A stretch of 9,237 bases of DNA from Actinomycetes bacterium (GTDB lineage Bacteria > Actinomycetota > Actinomycetes > Actinomycetales > Microbacteriaceae): assembly GCA_023390155.1 (NCBI GenBank), contig JAEWDJ010000495.1, forward strand, positions 1-9,237, given 5' to 3'. The position numbers and the translations under genes are program-made. Of the stretch, positions 1 through 7,064 are shown one piece after another. Position 1 is the first letter of the stretch; the number at the start of each line of letters is the position of its first letter. The notes below the pieces were generated by a model. The model searched no databases and was not told the origin of the DNA. It was given only the letters and a program-made list of their open reading frames with translations.

Positions 1-138
1 CTCAACCTCGCGCCGACCGTGACGGTCGCGCGCGTCGAGGGCGCGCTGCACGACGTGTTCCTGTCGAGCGCGGAGCCGCGTGCGGCGGCCTATCGCGAGG
101 TGGAACGCTGGCTGCGCGGAGCGCTCAGCGGAAGTTGA
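1..138 (+). CDS. Alpha/beta hydrolase, C-terminal fragment (partial)
   Basis: Reading frame 1 is open from the left edge to a TGA at 136-138 and encodes the last 45 residues of a protein whose start lies outside the window. The fragment contains VEGALHDVFLS followed by a basic/acidic helix ending in EVERWL. A Gly-x-x-His-Asp with a following terminal helix ending in WL is the usual C-terminus of serine alpha/beta hydrolases of the monoacylglycerol-lipase/lysophospholipase type. The His (fragment residue 17) would be the catalytic triad histidine. The nucleophile serine and acid are not visible, so the substrate cannot be guessed. The final 14 bases overlap the 3' end of the convergent yajQ gene. 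Assignment rests on this short tail only. Confidence 0.65.
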   Translation, partial: LNLAPTVTVARVEGALHDVFLSSAEPRAAAYREVERWLRGALSGS

Positions 139-613
139 CGAACTGCAGGGCGACGTCGAGGTCGGCGCCCTTCAGGAGGGCGATGGTGGCCTGGAGGTCG
201 TCGCGGCTCTTCGACGACACGCGCAGCTCGTCGCCCTGGATCTGCGCCTTGACGGTCTTGGGCGCCTCGTCGCGGATGAGCTTCGTGATCTTCTTCGCCG
301 CATCCTGCTCGATGCCGTTCTTGAGCCCGATCTCGATGCGGAACTCCTTGCCGGAGGCGTAGGGGTCGCCGGCGTCGAGCGACTTGAGCGTGATGCCGCG
401 CTTGATCATCTTGGACTCGACCACCTCGAGGACGGCCTTCACGCGCTCCTCGGTGTTGGCCTTGAGCAGGATCTTCTCGCCGCTCCACTCGACGGAGGCA
501 CCGACGTTCTTGAAGTCGTAGCGCTGCTCGACCTCCTTGCGCGCCTGGTTGACGGCGTTGTCCGCCTCCATCTTGTCGACCTTGCTGACGACGTCGAACG
601 TGGAGTCTGCCAC
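125..613 (-). CDS. yajQ: YajQ family nucleotide (cyclic di-GMP)-binding protein
   Basis: This is a 162-residue protein, matching the roughly 163-residue length of the YajQ/DUF520 family. It starts with the family's typical N-terminus (ADSTFDVVSKVD, then MEADNAVNQARKEVEQRYDF) and ends in DVALQFVNFR. The family has two ferredoxin-like folds. Some members bind cyclic di-GMP and act through a transcription factor, and others have been reported to bind nucleic acid; a cytoplasmic regulatory role here is inferred from the family. I chose the GTG at 613-611 because the homology begins exactly there and GAGG lies 8 bases upstream. The frame stays open to an ATG at 691, but that extension (LGVHALAPRRR...) has no family resemblance and would run through the likely promoter. 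The gene is convergent with, and overlaps, the hydrolase fragment. Confidence 0.93.
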   Translation of the reverse strand: MADSTFDVVSKVDKMEADNAVNQARKEVEQRYDFKNVGASVEWSGEKILLKANTEERVKAVLEVVESKMIKRGITLKSLDAGDPYASGKEFRIEIGLKNGIEQDAAKKITKLIRDEAPKTVKAQIQGDELRVSSKSRDDLQATIALLKGADLDVALQFVNFR

Positions 614-653
614 GGTATCTGCCTCACTCTTCGTAAAAATGCGGGTGGCATCG

Positions 654-681
654 ATTCTACGGCGGGGCGCCAGGGCGTGAA
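654..681 (-). promoter_or_regulatory. Probable yajQ promoter
   Basis: Reading the minus strand, TTCACG (676-681) is followed after 16 bases by TAGAAT (654-659). The -10 matches the sigma-70/SigA-type consensus well and the -35 moderately. Transcription would begin near 647, giving a leader of about 34 bases before the GTG start, with GAGG correctly placed. The prediction rests on sequence match alone. Confidence 0.5.
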
Positions 682-720
682 CCCCGAGCACAAACTCCTT
701 GCCTCATGCAAATCAGTTGA

Positions 721-733
721 CGCGTGTTACGCG
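721..733. promoter_or_regulatory. Small inverted repeat next to a TTGACG box
   Basis: CGCGT-GTT-ACGCG is a perfect 5+5 inverted repeat. It sits directly on TTGACG (717-722), which resembles a -35 box for the rightward ABC operon, and could be an operator. No convincing -10 sits at 16-18 bases from TTGACG, and short GC-rich palindromes are common in this base composition, so confidence is low. The rest of 614-861 holds no gene or RNA that I can recognise. Confidence 0.25.
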
Positions 734-758
734 CCGCTACCGCCTGTGACACGTGCCC

Positions 759-788
759 TTCCGCTCACGGCGGGCTCGGTCCTAGCCT
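759..788 (+). promoter_or_regulatory. Possible promoter of the HAAT transporter operon
   Basis: TAGCCT (783-788) fits the TAnnnT pattern often seen for actinobacterial -10 boxes. A weak TTCCGC lies 18 bases upstream (759-764). Transcription would begin near 795, leaving a leader of about 65 bases before the ATG at 862. The alternative is a start driven by the TTGACG at 717. Neither is well supported; a promoter is expected somewhere between 692 and 850 because the neighbour on the left is divergent. Confidence 0.25.
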
Positions 789-861
789 CGGCGTGCCCGC
801 GACACCAGCGCGGCGCGACCCCCCTCCCGCTTCGCACCCACCCGTTACGAAGGGCCCCCGC

Positions 862-2025
862 ATGAAGAAGTCCGTCCGCAGCGCCGCCGCAGCCTCGATC
901 GCCGCGCTCTCCCTCGTGGGCCTCGCGGCCTGCGCGAGCAGCGGCTCCGCCGCATCCTCCAGCGACTCCTCCGACAAGAGCACCGTCTACTTCGGCGTCT
1001 CCGCCGCCACGACCGGCCAGTACGCGCAGTACGGCGAGCAGTTCAAGGAGGCGTTCGACCTCGCCGTGGAGGAGGTCAACGCCGACGGCGGCATCGACGG
1101 CCACCCGGTCGCCCTCAAGTACGAGGACTCGCAGTCCGACCCGAAGCAGTCCGTGGCCGTGGCGCAGAAGTTCGTCGGCGACGACAGCATCAGCCTGGTG
1201 TTCGGCGACTACTCGTCGGCGGCCTCCATCCCGGCGTCGCCGATCTACACGGCCGGCAAGCTCGTGCAGTACGGCTTCAACAACTCCAACCCGGACTTCA
1301 CGGCCAAGGGCACGCAGTACCAGTGGTCGACCTCCATCACCACGAGCGCCACCTACACGTGGACGGCCGACTACATCAAGAAGCAGGGCATCGACTCGGT
1401 CGGCGTCAGCTACCTGAACACCGCCGACTGGGGCATCCCGGCCTTCGACGCGTTCAAGGCGGAGGCCAAGAAGGTCGGGCTGAAGATCACCGACGCGGAG
1501 GGCGTGCTCGACACCTCCGACGACTACCGCCCCTCCCTGACGAAGGCGGTGGCCGGCAAGCCCGACGCGTTCGTGCACATCGGCTACGGCCCTGACGCGG
1601 CGAAGATCGTGACGCAGCTGCGCGCCATCGGCTACGAGGGCACGTTCTACGGCGGCCAGGACGAGGAGTCGTTCGACGGCACCAAGGACGCGGAGGGCGC
1701 GATCAACGGCGCCGAGTTCCTCGCCTCCAACCCGGCGAAGGAGGTGCAGGACTTCGTGAAGGCGTTCAAGAAGAAGTACCCGCAGGAGACCGAGGTCACC
1801 GGCTTCGAGGCCGGCGCCTACGACGCGCTGCACGTCGCCGTGGAGGCCGCGAAGATCGGCGGCACCACCCGCGAGGGCATCCTCGCCGGCTTCAAGAAGG
1901 TGAAGGACGTCCCGAGCGTCGTCTACGGCAAGATCACCTTCGACCAGTCCACCCGCCGCGTCGCCTCGCCCCAGCTGACCCCGAGCATCCTGAAGGACGG
2001 CACCTGGGTCGCGTACAACGGCTGA
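862..2025 (+). CDS. ABC transporter substrate-binding lipoprotein, HAAT/LivJ type
   Basis: This 387-residue extracytoplasmic receptor delivers its ligand to the permease encoded next. The N-terminus MKKSVRS plus a hydrophobic stretch ends in the lipobox LAAC, so Cys24 should be lipidated. A Ser-rich linker (about 25-40) follows. The mature part from about residue 41 has the periplasmic-binding-protein fold of the LivJ/amide-urea group (Peripla_BP_6): TVYFGVSAATTG, an EEVNADGGIDG motif near 70-80, then GDYSSAASIPAS (115-126), which corresponds to the ligand-contact loop in this family. I chose the ATG at 862 because GAAGGG (849-854) lies 7 bases upstream and the signal peptide begins there; the frame upstream is open but not protein-like. 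Relatives bind branched-chain amino acids, amides or urea. The ligand here cannot be read from sequence; the adjacent oxidative genes suggest a catabolic substrate. Confidence 0.93.
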   Translation: MKKSVRSAAAASIAALSLVGLAACASSGSAASSSDSSDKSTVYFGVSAATTGQYAQYGEQFKEAFDLAVEEVNADGGIDGHPVALKYEDSQSDPKQSVAVAQKFVGDDSISLVFGDYSSAASIPASPIYTAGKLVQYGFNNSNPDFTAKGTQYQWSTSITTSATYTWTADYIKKQGIDSVGVSYLNTADWGIPAFDAFKAEAKKVGLKITDAEGVLDTSDDYRPSLTKAVAGKPDAFVHIGYGPDAAKIVTQLRAIGYEGTFYGGQDEESFDGTKDAEGAINGAEFLASNPAKEVQDFVKAFKKKYPQETEVTGFEAGAYDALHVAVEAAKIGGTTREGILAGFKKVKDVPSVVYGKITFDQSTRRVASPQLTPSILKDGTWVAYNG

Positions 2026-2052
2026 GCCGCTGACGCGCACTCGCACCGCACC

Positions 2053-3855
2053 ATGCTCGACACGCTGATCGCCGGCCTGCTCCGAGGGAACGTCTACGCC
2101 CTCGGAGCGGTCGGCATCTCCCTCGTCTTCGGCGTCATGAACGTCGTCAACTTCGCGCAGTTCTCGTTCTTCGGGCTCGGCGCGATGCTCTCCTGGTTCT
2201 TCGTCGTGAAGATCGGCCTGCCGTTCTGGCTCGCGCTGATCGCCGTGCTCGCGATCTGCGGCGCGATCGGCCTGCTGATCAACGTGACGGTCGTGCGCCC
2301 GCTGGCGAAGTACCTCCCGCTGGCCGCGATGCTCTCGACCTACGCGATCTCGCTCATCCTCGACAACGCGTCGCAGATGGCGTTCACCGCGCAGTTCCGG
2401 GTGTTCCCCGACGTGCTCCCGACCTCGAACCTGCAGCTCGGCAACATGAAGTTCGGCACGTCCGACCTCGTCATGCTGGGCACGACCGCGGTCATCATGG
2501 TCGTGATGACGCTGTTCCTGAAGTTCGGCAAGGTCGGCCGGGCGATCCGCGCGACCGCGCAGGACCAGGAGGCCGCTCTGCAGATGGGCATCCCGGTCGG
2601 CCAGGTGCAGCACGTGTCGTTCGTCATCGCGTCGGCGCTCGGTGGCCTGGCGGGCGTCTTCATCGCCCTCTACGTCGGCGTCGCGAACCCGACCTCGGGG
2701 CTGGACGTCGGCCTCACCTCGTTCGTGGCGGCCACGCTGGGGGGCCTCGGCTCGCTCGTCGGCGCGGTGATCGGCGGGTTCGTGCTGGGGATCCTGGAGG
2801 CGTTCGGCATCCACTTCTTCGGCGACACGGCCCGCGAGATCATCGTGTTCGTCATCCTGATCGTGGTGCTGATCGTGCGCCCGGGCGGGCTGCTCGGCAA
2901 GGTGCCGCTGATCTCGAGCGAGCCGCTGACGGGCACGTTCCTCGGCAAGGGGCGCCCGATCCGCATCCCGCGCTGGGTGTGGCTGGTCGCGTTCGTGGTC
3001 GGCGGCGTCGTCATCCCGCTCGTCGCCAACGACTACATCCTCACGACCGGCACGCAGGTGCTGATCTACGCGATCATCGCCGCCGGGTTCACGGTCACGG
3101 CCGGGCAGGCGGGGGTGCTCGCCCTGGGCCAGGCGGGGCCGATCGCGATCGGCGCGTACGCCTCGGCCCTGCTCTCGCTGTACCTGCACTTCCCGTTCTG
3201 GGTGGCGCTGCCGGTCGCCGGGATCGTCGCCGCCGTCGTCGCGTCGATCCTCGCCTCGCCGATCTGGGGCGTGAAGGGCCACTACATCTCCATCGCGACG
3301 CTCGGGCTCGGCATCGCCATCGTCGCGGTGATCCAGCTGGTGCTCCCGCAGGGGCTCTACAACATCCCCGTCCCCGAGTGGTTCGGGACGCCGCTGAACA
3401 CGCCGCAGGCCTACTACCTGATCGACTTCGGCGTGCTCGTGCTGACCCTCCTCGTGATGTGGCGGATCCGCGGGTCGCATCTCGGCAAGGTGATCTCGTC
3501 CGTCGGCTCGGACGAGGTGGCGGCGCTCGCCTCCGGGGTCCGGGGCCGCAACTACAAGGCGCTCTCCTTCGCGGTCTCCGGCTTCTTCGCCGGGATCGGC
3601 GGCTCCCTGCTCGCGCACCAGTACACGTACATCGACCCGACCGTCTTCACGATGCTGATGTCGCTGCTCGTGGTGACGATCGTCATCCTCGGCGGGATCA
3701 ACCTCCCATACGGCGCGGTGGTCGGCGCCATCGTGCTGATCGGGGCGATGGAGCTGCTGCGCTTCACCCCGGAGCTGCGCATCATCGTCTACGGCCTGGT
3801 CCTCATCCTCGTGGTGCGGTTCCGGCCGGGAGGGATCCTGGTGAGGAACGCATGA
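2053..3855 (+). CDS. Fused LivH-LivM type ABC transporter permease
   Basis: This 600-residue membrane protein joins the two permease subunits of a HAAT importer in one chain. Residues 1-283 are LivH-like: they start MLDTLIAGLLRGNVYAL, contain VMNVVNFAQFSFFGLGA and end in the typical RPGGLLGK (276-283). A linker of about 30 residues with IRIPRW follows. Residues about 315-600 are LivM-like: AGFTVTAGQAGVLALGQAGPIAIGAY around 345-370, and a terminal VVRFRPGGILVRNA. About eight hydrophobic segments are apparent in each half. The histidines usual after NFA (LivH) and in SLGHA (LivM) are Gln here. The start gives a full-length LivH N-terminus, yet no Shine-Dalgarno sequence is visible in the 27-base gap after the receptor gene. 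The TGA overlaps the ATG of the next gene. Separate LivH and LivM genes are the commoner arrangement. Confidence 0.93.
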   Translation: MLDTLIAGLLRGNVYALGAVGISLVFGVMNVVNFAQFSFFGLGAMLSWFFVVKIGLPFWLALIAVLAICGAIGLLINVTVVRPLAKYLPLAAMLSTYAISLILDNASQMAFTAQFRVFPDVLPTSNLQLGNMKFGTSDLVMLGTTAVIMVVMTLFLKFGKVGRAIRATAQDQEAALQMGIPVGQVQHVSFVIASALGGLAGVFIALYVGVANPTSGLDVGLTSFVAATLGGLGSLVGAVIGGFVLGILEAFGIHFFGDTAREIIVFVILIVVLIVRPGGLLGKVPLISSEPLTGTFLGKGRPIRIPRWVWLVAFVVGGVVIPLVANDYILTTGTQVLIYAIIAAGFTVTAGQAGVLALGQAGPIAIGAYASALLSLYLHFPFWVALPVAGIVAAVVASILASPIWGVKGHYISIATLGLGIAIVAVIQLVLPQGLYNIPVPEWFGTPLNTPQAYYLIDFGVLVLTLLVMWRIRGSHLGKVISSVGSDEVAALASGVRGRNYKALSFAVSGFFAGIGGSLLAHQYTYIDPTVFTMLMSLLVVTIVILGGINLPYGAVVGAIVLIGAMELLRFTPELRIIVYGLVLILVVRFRPGGILVRNA

Positions 3856-4709
3856 GCGAGCCACTGCTGGACGTGCGCGACCTCGCGCGCCACTTCGACG
3901 GCGTGAAAGCCGTGGACGGGATCTCGTTCTCCGTCGCGCGCGGCGAGGTCGTCTCGATCATCGGACCGAACGGCTCCGGCAAGACGACGACGCTCAACCT
4001 CGTCACCGGCGCGTTCCGCCCGAACGGCGGCACCATCGCGCTGGAGGGCGAGCGCATCGAGCGCGCCGACAGCGCGCGGATCGCCGAGCACGGCATCGCC
4101 CGCACCTTCCAGAACGGGCGCGTGTTCGCGACGCTGTCGGTCGCGGACAACATCGAGGTGGGCCTGCACACCACGCTCACCGCGAACCGCCCGTTCCGCC
4201 GCCTCTCGAACGTGTTCCTGCTGCGCTGGATCCCGCTGCTCGCCGAGCTCTACATCGCCATCGTCGGGACGCCCGCGTCCCGCCGGGAGCAGAAGGAGAT
4301 CCGGGCGATCGTGGAGACAGAGATCGACCGGTTCGGGGCGCGGCTCGGGCCACGCCGCGACGACCCGGCGTACTCGCTGAGCTATGCGAACCGGCGCCGG
4401 ACCGAGATCGCCCGGGCACTGGCCCTCGCACCGAAGCTCCTCGTGCTCGACGAGCCGACGGCCGGCATGAACCAGTCCGAGACGGCGGAGGTGCTCGAGC
4501 AGCTGCTGGAGCTCAAGGCGGCCGGGCAGACCATCCTGCTGGTCGAGCACAAGCTCGACCTCGTGATGACCGTCTCCGACCGGGTCATCGTGATGGACGG
4601 CGGCCGCATCATCGCCGAGGGCCGGCCGGACGAGGTGCGGACGAACCCGGCGGTCGTCGAGGCGTACCTCGGGCGGCGCCGCGGGCTGGGAGGGGTGGAC
4701 CTCAAGTGA
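3852..4709 (+). CDS. LivG-type ABC transporter ATPase
   Basis: This 285-residue cytoplasmic ATPase powers the HAAT importer together with the next gene product. Visible motifs are Walker A GPNGSGKTT (38-46), Q-loop ARTFQN (Gln87), Walker B LLVLDEPTAGMN and H-loop LLVEH. A longer segment at about 105-150 between Q-loop and signature, and an end of the form VEAYLGRRR, are typical of LivG. The ABC signature is divergent: LSYANRRRTEIARAL replaces the common LSGGQ or LSYGQ form. The ATG overlaps the permease stop (ATGA), with GAGGAA (3843-3848) just upstream, so translational coupling is likely. The gene ends in a GTGA overlap with the next ATPase. Function is firm as a class; the substrate is not determined. 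Confidence 0.93.
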   Translation: MSEPLLDVRDLARHFDGVKAVDGISFSVARGEVVSIIGPNGSGKTTTLNLVTGAFRPNGGTIALEGERIERADSARIAEHGIARTFQNGRVFATLSVADNIEVGLHTTLTANRPFRRLSNVFLLRWIPLLAELYIAIVGTPASRREQKEIRAIVETEIDRFGARLGPRRDDPAYSLSYANRRRTEIARALALAPKLLVLDEPTAGMNQSETAEVLEQLLELKAAGQTILLVEHKLDLVMTVSDRVIVMDGGRIIAEGRPDEVRTNPAVVEAYLGRRRGLGGVDLK

Positions 4710-5431
4710 CCGAGCTGCTCGCACTCGACGACGTGAACGTCTACTACGGCCCGTTCCACGCGCTGCGGGGCAACTCGCTGACCGTGGGGGAGGGGGAGAT
4801 CGTCTCGCTCCTCGGCGGCAACGCCAGCGGCAAGTCGACCACGATGAAGACCATCCTGGGCCTGGTGCGGCCCAAGTCCGGCACGGTCCGGTTCGCGGGC
4901 GAGGACGTGACCCATGCCTCCACCCGCCGCCGGGTGTCGGCCGGGATCGCGTCGGTGCCGGAGGCGCGGCGCGTGTTCCCCGAGATGACCGTCGACGAGA
5001 ACCTCATCGCCGGTGCGTACACGCGCCGCGACAAGGCCGGCATCGCCGAGGACCTCGACCGGATGCGCACCCACTTCCCGCGGCTCGCCGAGCGCCGCCG
5101 GCAGCAGGCGGGCACGCTCTCCGGCGGCGAGCAGCAGATGCTCGCGTTCGCGCGCGCCCTGATGAGCCGGCCGCGGCTGGTGTGCATGGACGAGCCGACG
5201 ATGGGGCTCTCGCCGAAGCTGGTCGACCAGGTGCTCGACGAGATCGTCCGCATCAACCGCGAGCTCGGCGTCGCCGTGCTCTTCGTCGAGCAGCAGGCGG
5301 AGCTGGCGCTCTCGATCGCCTCGCGCGGGTACGTGCTCGCCACCGGCGCGATCGTGCTGCAGGGCACCGCCCAGGAGCTGCTCGACGACCCTCAGATCCA
5401 AGAGGCGTACCTCGGAAAGGCGGGACAGTGA
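4706..5431 (+). CDS. LivF-type ABC transporter ATPase
   Basis: This 241-residue second ATPase of the HAAT importer has the usual LivF length. The motifs are Walker A GGNASGKST (37-45), where most relatives have GPNGAGKST or GNNGAGKST; VPEARRVFPEMTVDENL at the Q-loop position (family usual PEGRR); a canonical signature LSGGEQQM; and Walker B LVCMDEPTMGLSP. FVEQQ has Gln at the H-loop position, as LivF proteins commonly do. It starts with GTG inside the previous stop (GTGA), with GGGAGGGG (4688-4695) somewhat upstream. Its own stop overlaps the GTG of the monooxygenase gene, tying the transporter to the enzymes. The pairing with the LivG-type protein is inferred from adjacency and family. Confidence 0.93.
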   Translation: MTELLALDDVNVYYGPFHALRGNSLTVGEGEIVSLLGGNASGKSTTMKTILGLVRPKSGTVRFAGEDVTHASTRRRVSAGIASVPEARRVFPEMTVDENLIAGAYTRRDKAGIAEDLDRMRTHFPRLAERRRQQAGTLSGGEQQMLAFARALMSRPRLVCMDEPTMGLSPKLVDQVLDEIVRINRELGVAVLFVEQQAELALSIASRGYVLATGAIVLQGTAQELLDDPQIQEAYLGKAGQ

Positions 5432-6480
5432 CCGACACGGCACAGGGGACGCAACGGCTGGGCTTCTTCACCCGGCTCCTGGACGACGGCTCGGCCCTCG
5501 ACCGCTACCGCAACGCGCTCGCCCAGTTCGTGCGCGCCGAGCAGGTCGGGCTCGACGGCGTCTGGGTGGCCCAGCACCACTTCCACGAGGCGGAGGGCGG
5601 CCTCCCGTCGCCGTTCGTGCTGCTGGCGCAGGCGGCCGCGCAGACGACGCGCCTCCGGCTCGGAACCGGGATCGTGACGCTGCCGCTCGAGGCGCCGTTG
5701 CGCGTCGCGGAGGACGCCGCCGTGCTCGACCTGCTCTCCGGCGGCCGGCTGGAGCTCGGCATCGGCTCCGGCGGCACCCCCTCGTCGTTCCCGCCGTTCG
5801 GGCACGACTCGGCGGACCGCGCGGCGATCTACGACCGGCACCGGGAGGCGCTGACCGACGCCATCCGCGGCGACGTGCTCACCGCGGACGGCGGCGCGTT
5901 GTATCCCGCCGGGCCGGACCTGCTCGGCCGGGTGTGGGAGGCGACCTTCTCGGCGGCGGGCGCCGCCCGGATCGGCGGCCGGGGCAACGGCCTCATGCTC
6001 TCGCGCACGCAGCCGCGCAGCACCTGGGACGCGCCCACCTCCCCGCAACTGCAGGAGGCCATCGTCGACGCCTACCTCGACGCGCTCCCCGACGGCGTCG
6101 AGCCGCGCATCCTGGCGTCGCGCTCCGTCCTCATCGTGGACTCCGCCGCCGAGGCGGCGCAGTGGGTGCGCCGGGGGATCGACCGCGGGCGCGTCTTCGT
6201 CGACGGCCAGGGCCTCCGGATCCCGGCCGGGGTCACGGACGCCGAACTGCTCGCCTGGCTCGACGTGCACATCGGGACGCCGGAGCAGGTCGTCGAGACG
6301 CTGGCGGCGGACGGGATCCTGGACCGGGCGACCGACGTGGCGTTCCAGCCGCACCCCGTCGACCCGCCCCACGACGTCGTGCTGCGCTCGATCGAGCTCA
6401 CCGCGGCCGTGGGGGCCGAACTCCTGAACTGGTCGCCGGCCGTCCCGGCGATCGCGGATCACCGAAAGGAAACAGCATGA
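5428..6480 (+). CDS. Luciferase-like FMN-dependent monooxygenase, KPN_01858 family
   Basis: This is a 350-residue protein of the bacterial luciferase-like TIM-barrel superfamily, in which reduced FMN and oxygen oxidise a small organic molecule. Visible superfamily features are LGFFTRLLD at 11-19, AEQVGLDGVWVAQHHF (37-52, with the usual His pair), RLRLGTGIVTLP (75-86), and the stretch from AEDAAVLDLLSGGRLELGIG through the glycines at 115-116, where the flavin phosphate would bind. HIGTPEQVVETL is the common C-terminal segment. The overall pattern and neighbours match the KPN_01858-type subfamily, recognised from memory and not by search. The GTG start lies in the previous stop and has AAAGG (5416-5420) 7 bases upstream. 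No cysteine is present. No flavin reductase is encoded in the window. The substrate is unknown. Confidence 0.88.
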   Translation: MTDTAQGTQRLGFFTRLLDDGSALDRYRNALAQFVRAEQVGLDGVWVAQHHFHEAEGGLPSPFVLLAQAAAQTTRLRLGTGIVTLPLEAPLRVAEDAAVLDLLSGGRLELGIGSGGTPSSFPPFGHDSADRAAIYDRHREALTDAIRGDVLTADGGALYPAGPDLLGRVWEATFSAAGAARIGGRGNGLMLSRTQPRSTWDAPTSPQLQEAIVDAYLDALPDGVEPRILASRSVLIVDSAAEAAQWVRRGIDRGRVFVDGQGLRIPAGVTDAELLAWLDVHIGTPEQVVETLAADGILDRATDVAFQPHPVDPPHDVVLRSIELTAAVGAELLNWSPAVPAIADHRKETA

Positions 6481-7064
6481 CGACCGATGTCATCGACCGT
6501 CTGGTGGGCATCGCCCCTGGAGACGCGCTCGACGCCCTCCGCGAGCAGCGCCCGAACGCCCGGGCCAACGCGCAGGCGAGCTTCGACGCGCTGTTCGCCT
6601 CGCGCGAGCTCGCCGAGGCGAGCCAGGCGGAGCGGCTCGCCGTGGCCTATTGGACCGTCGCCCTCTCCCACTCGCCGACCGCCTCCTTCTACCGGGAGCT
6701 GCTGGAGGCGGAGGACGCGTCGCTCGCCGCCGCCCTGGATGCCGCTCTGCCCTCCGCCCTCACCACGGGCCCCTACGGCGACTACCCCGCCGGGCCGCTG
6801 ACCGTCGAGAACGTCGAAGGACTCGTCTGGGCGCCGGACGCGACGCTCGCCGCCGCGGCCGGCCCGCGGCTCGCCGCCGCTCTCGCCCACACCCACCTGC
6901 TGGTCTACCGCCCCCGCGACGCCTCGGCCGATGCCCTGCAGGCACTGCTCGACGCCGGCTGGTCGACCACCGGGATCGTCACACTGTCGCAGCTCGTGGC
7001 GTTCCTCAGCTTCCAGCTGCGGGTCGTCGCGGGGCTCACCGTCCTGAAGGGAGAGCTCGCATGA
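6477..7064 (+). CDS. CMD-domain protein, Avi_7170 family
   Basis: This 195-residue protein resembles the carboxymuconolactone decarboxylase/AhpD superfamily group known as the Avi_7170 family, which recurs beside the KPN_01858-type monooxygenase. The recognisable C-terminal part is AHTHLLVYRPRDA then LLDAGWSTTGIVTLSQLVAF (Trp162 in the middle) and SFQLRVVAGL, equivalent to the helical core of CMD proteins. The first half is Ala-rich and helical, with YWTVALSHSP near 60. The protein contains no cysteine at all, so it cannot do the CxxC chemistry of AhpD by itself; a structural, partner or non-redox role is possible. The ATG overlaps the monooxygenase stop (ATGA) with AAAGGA (6465-6470) 6 bases upstream. 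The biochemical role is not known to me. Confidence 0.82.
   Translation: MTTDVIDRLVGIAPGDALDALREQRPNARANAQASFDALFASRELAEASQAERLAVAYWTVALSHSPTASFYRELLEAEDASLAAALDAALPSALTTGPYGDYPAGPLTVENVEGLVWAPDATLAAAAGPRLAAALAHTHLLVYRPRDASADALQALLDAGWSTTGIVTLSQLVAFLSFQLRVVAGLTVLKGELA

Noticed and set aside
614..691. N-terminal extension of yajQ to an upstream ATG
   Set aside because: The extension has no family similarity, crosses the likely -10 box, and the GTG at 613 has a good ribosome site and gives the family length.
726..740. Possible GlnR-type nitrogen-control box (GTTAC, 6 bases, CTAC)
   Set aside because: Only the first half matches the actinobacterial consensus; the second half agrees at too few positions to be told from chance.
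727..3864. A 1045-codon open frame on the minus strand, antisense to the receptor and permease genes
   Set aside because: Its translation is low-complexity and rich in Arg, His, Asp, Glu and Val, as expected from the complement of high-GC codons. The plus strand encodes full-length recognisable proteins over the same bases.
5182..5427. Longer N-terminus for the luciferase-like monooxygenase through the open frame upstream
   Set aside because: The upstream part overlaps the LivF-type gene in another frame and translates to Arg/Ala-rich sequence without family likeness. The GTG at 5428 has a proper ribosome site and starts just before the conserved LGFF motif.
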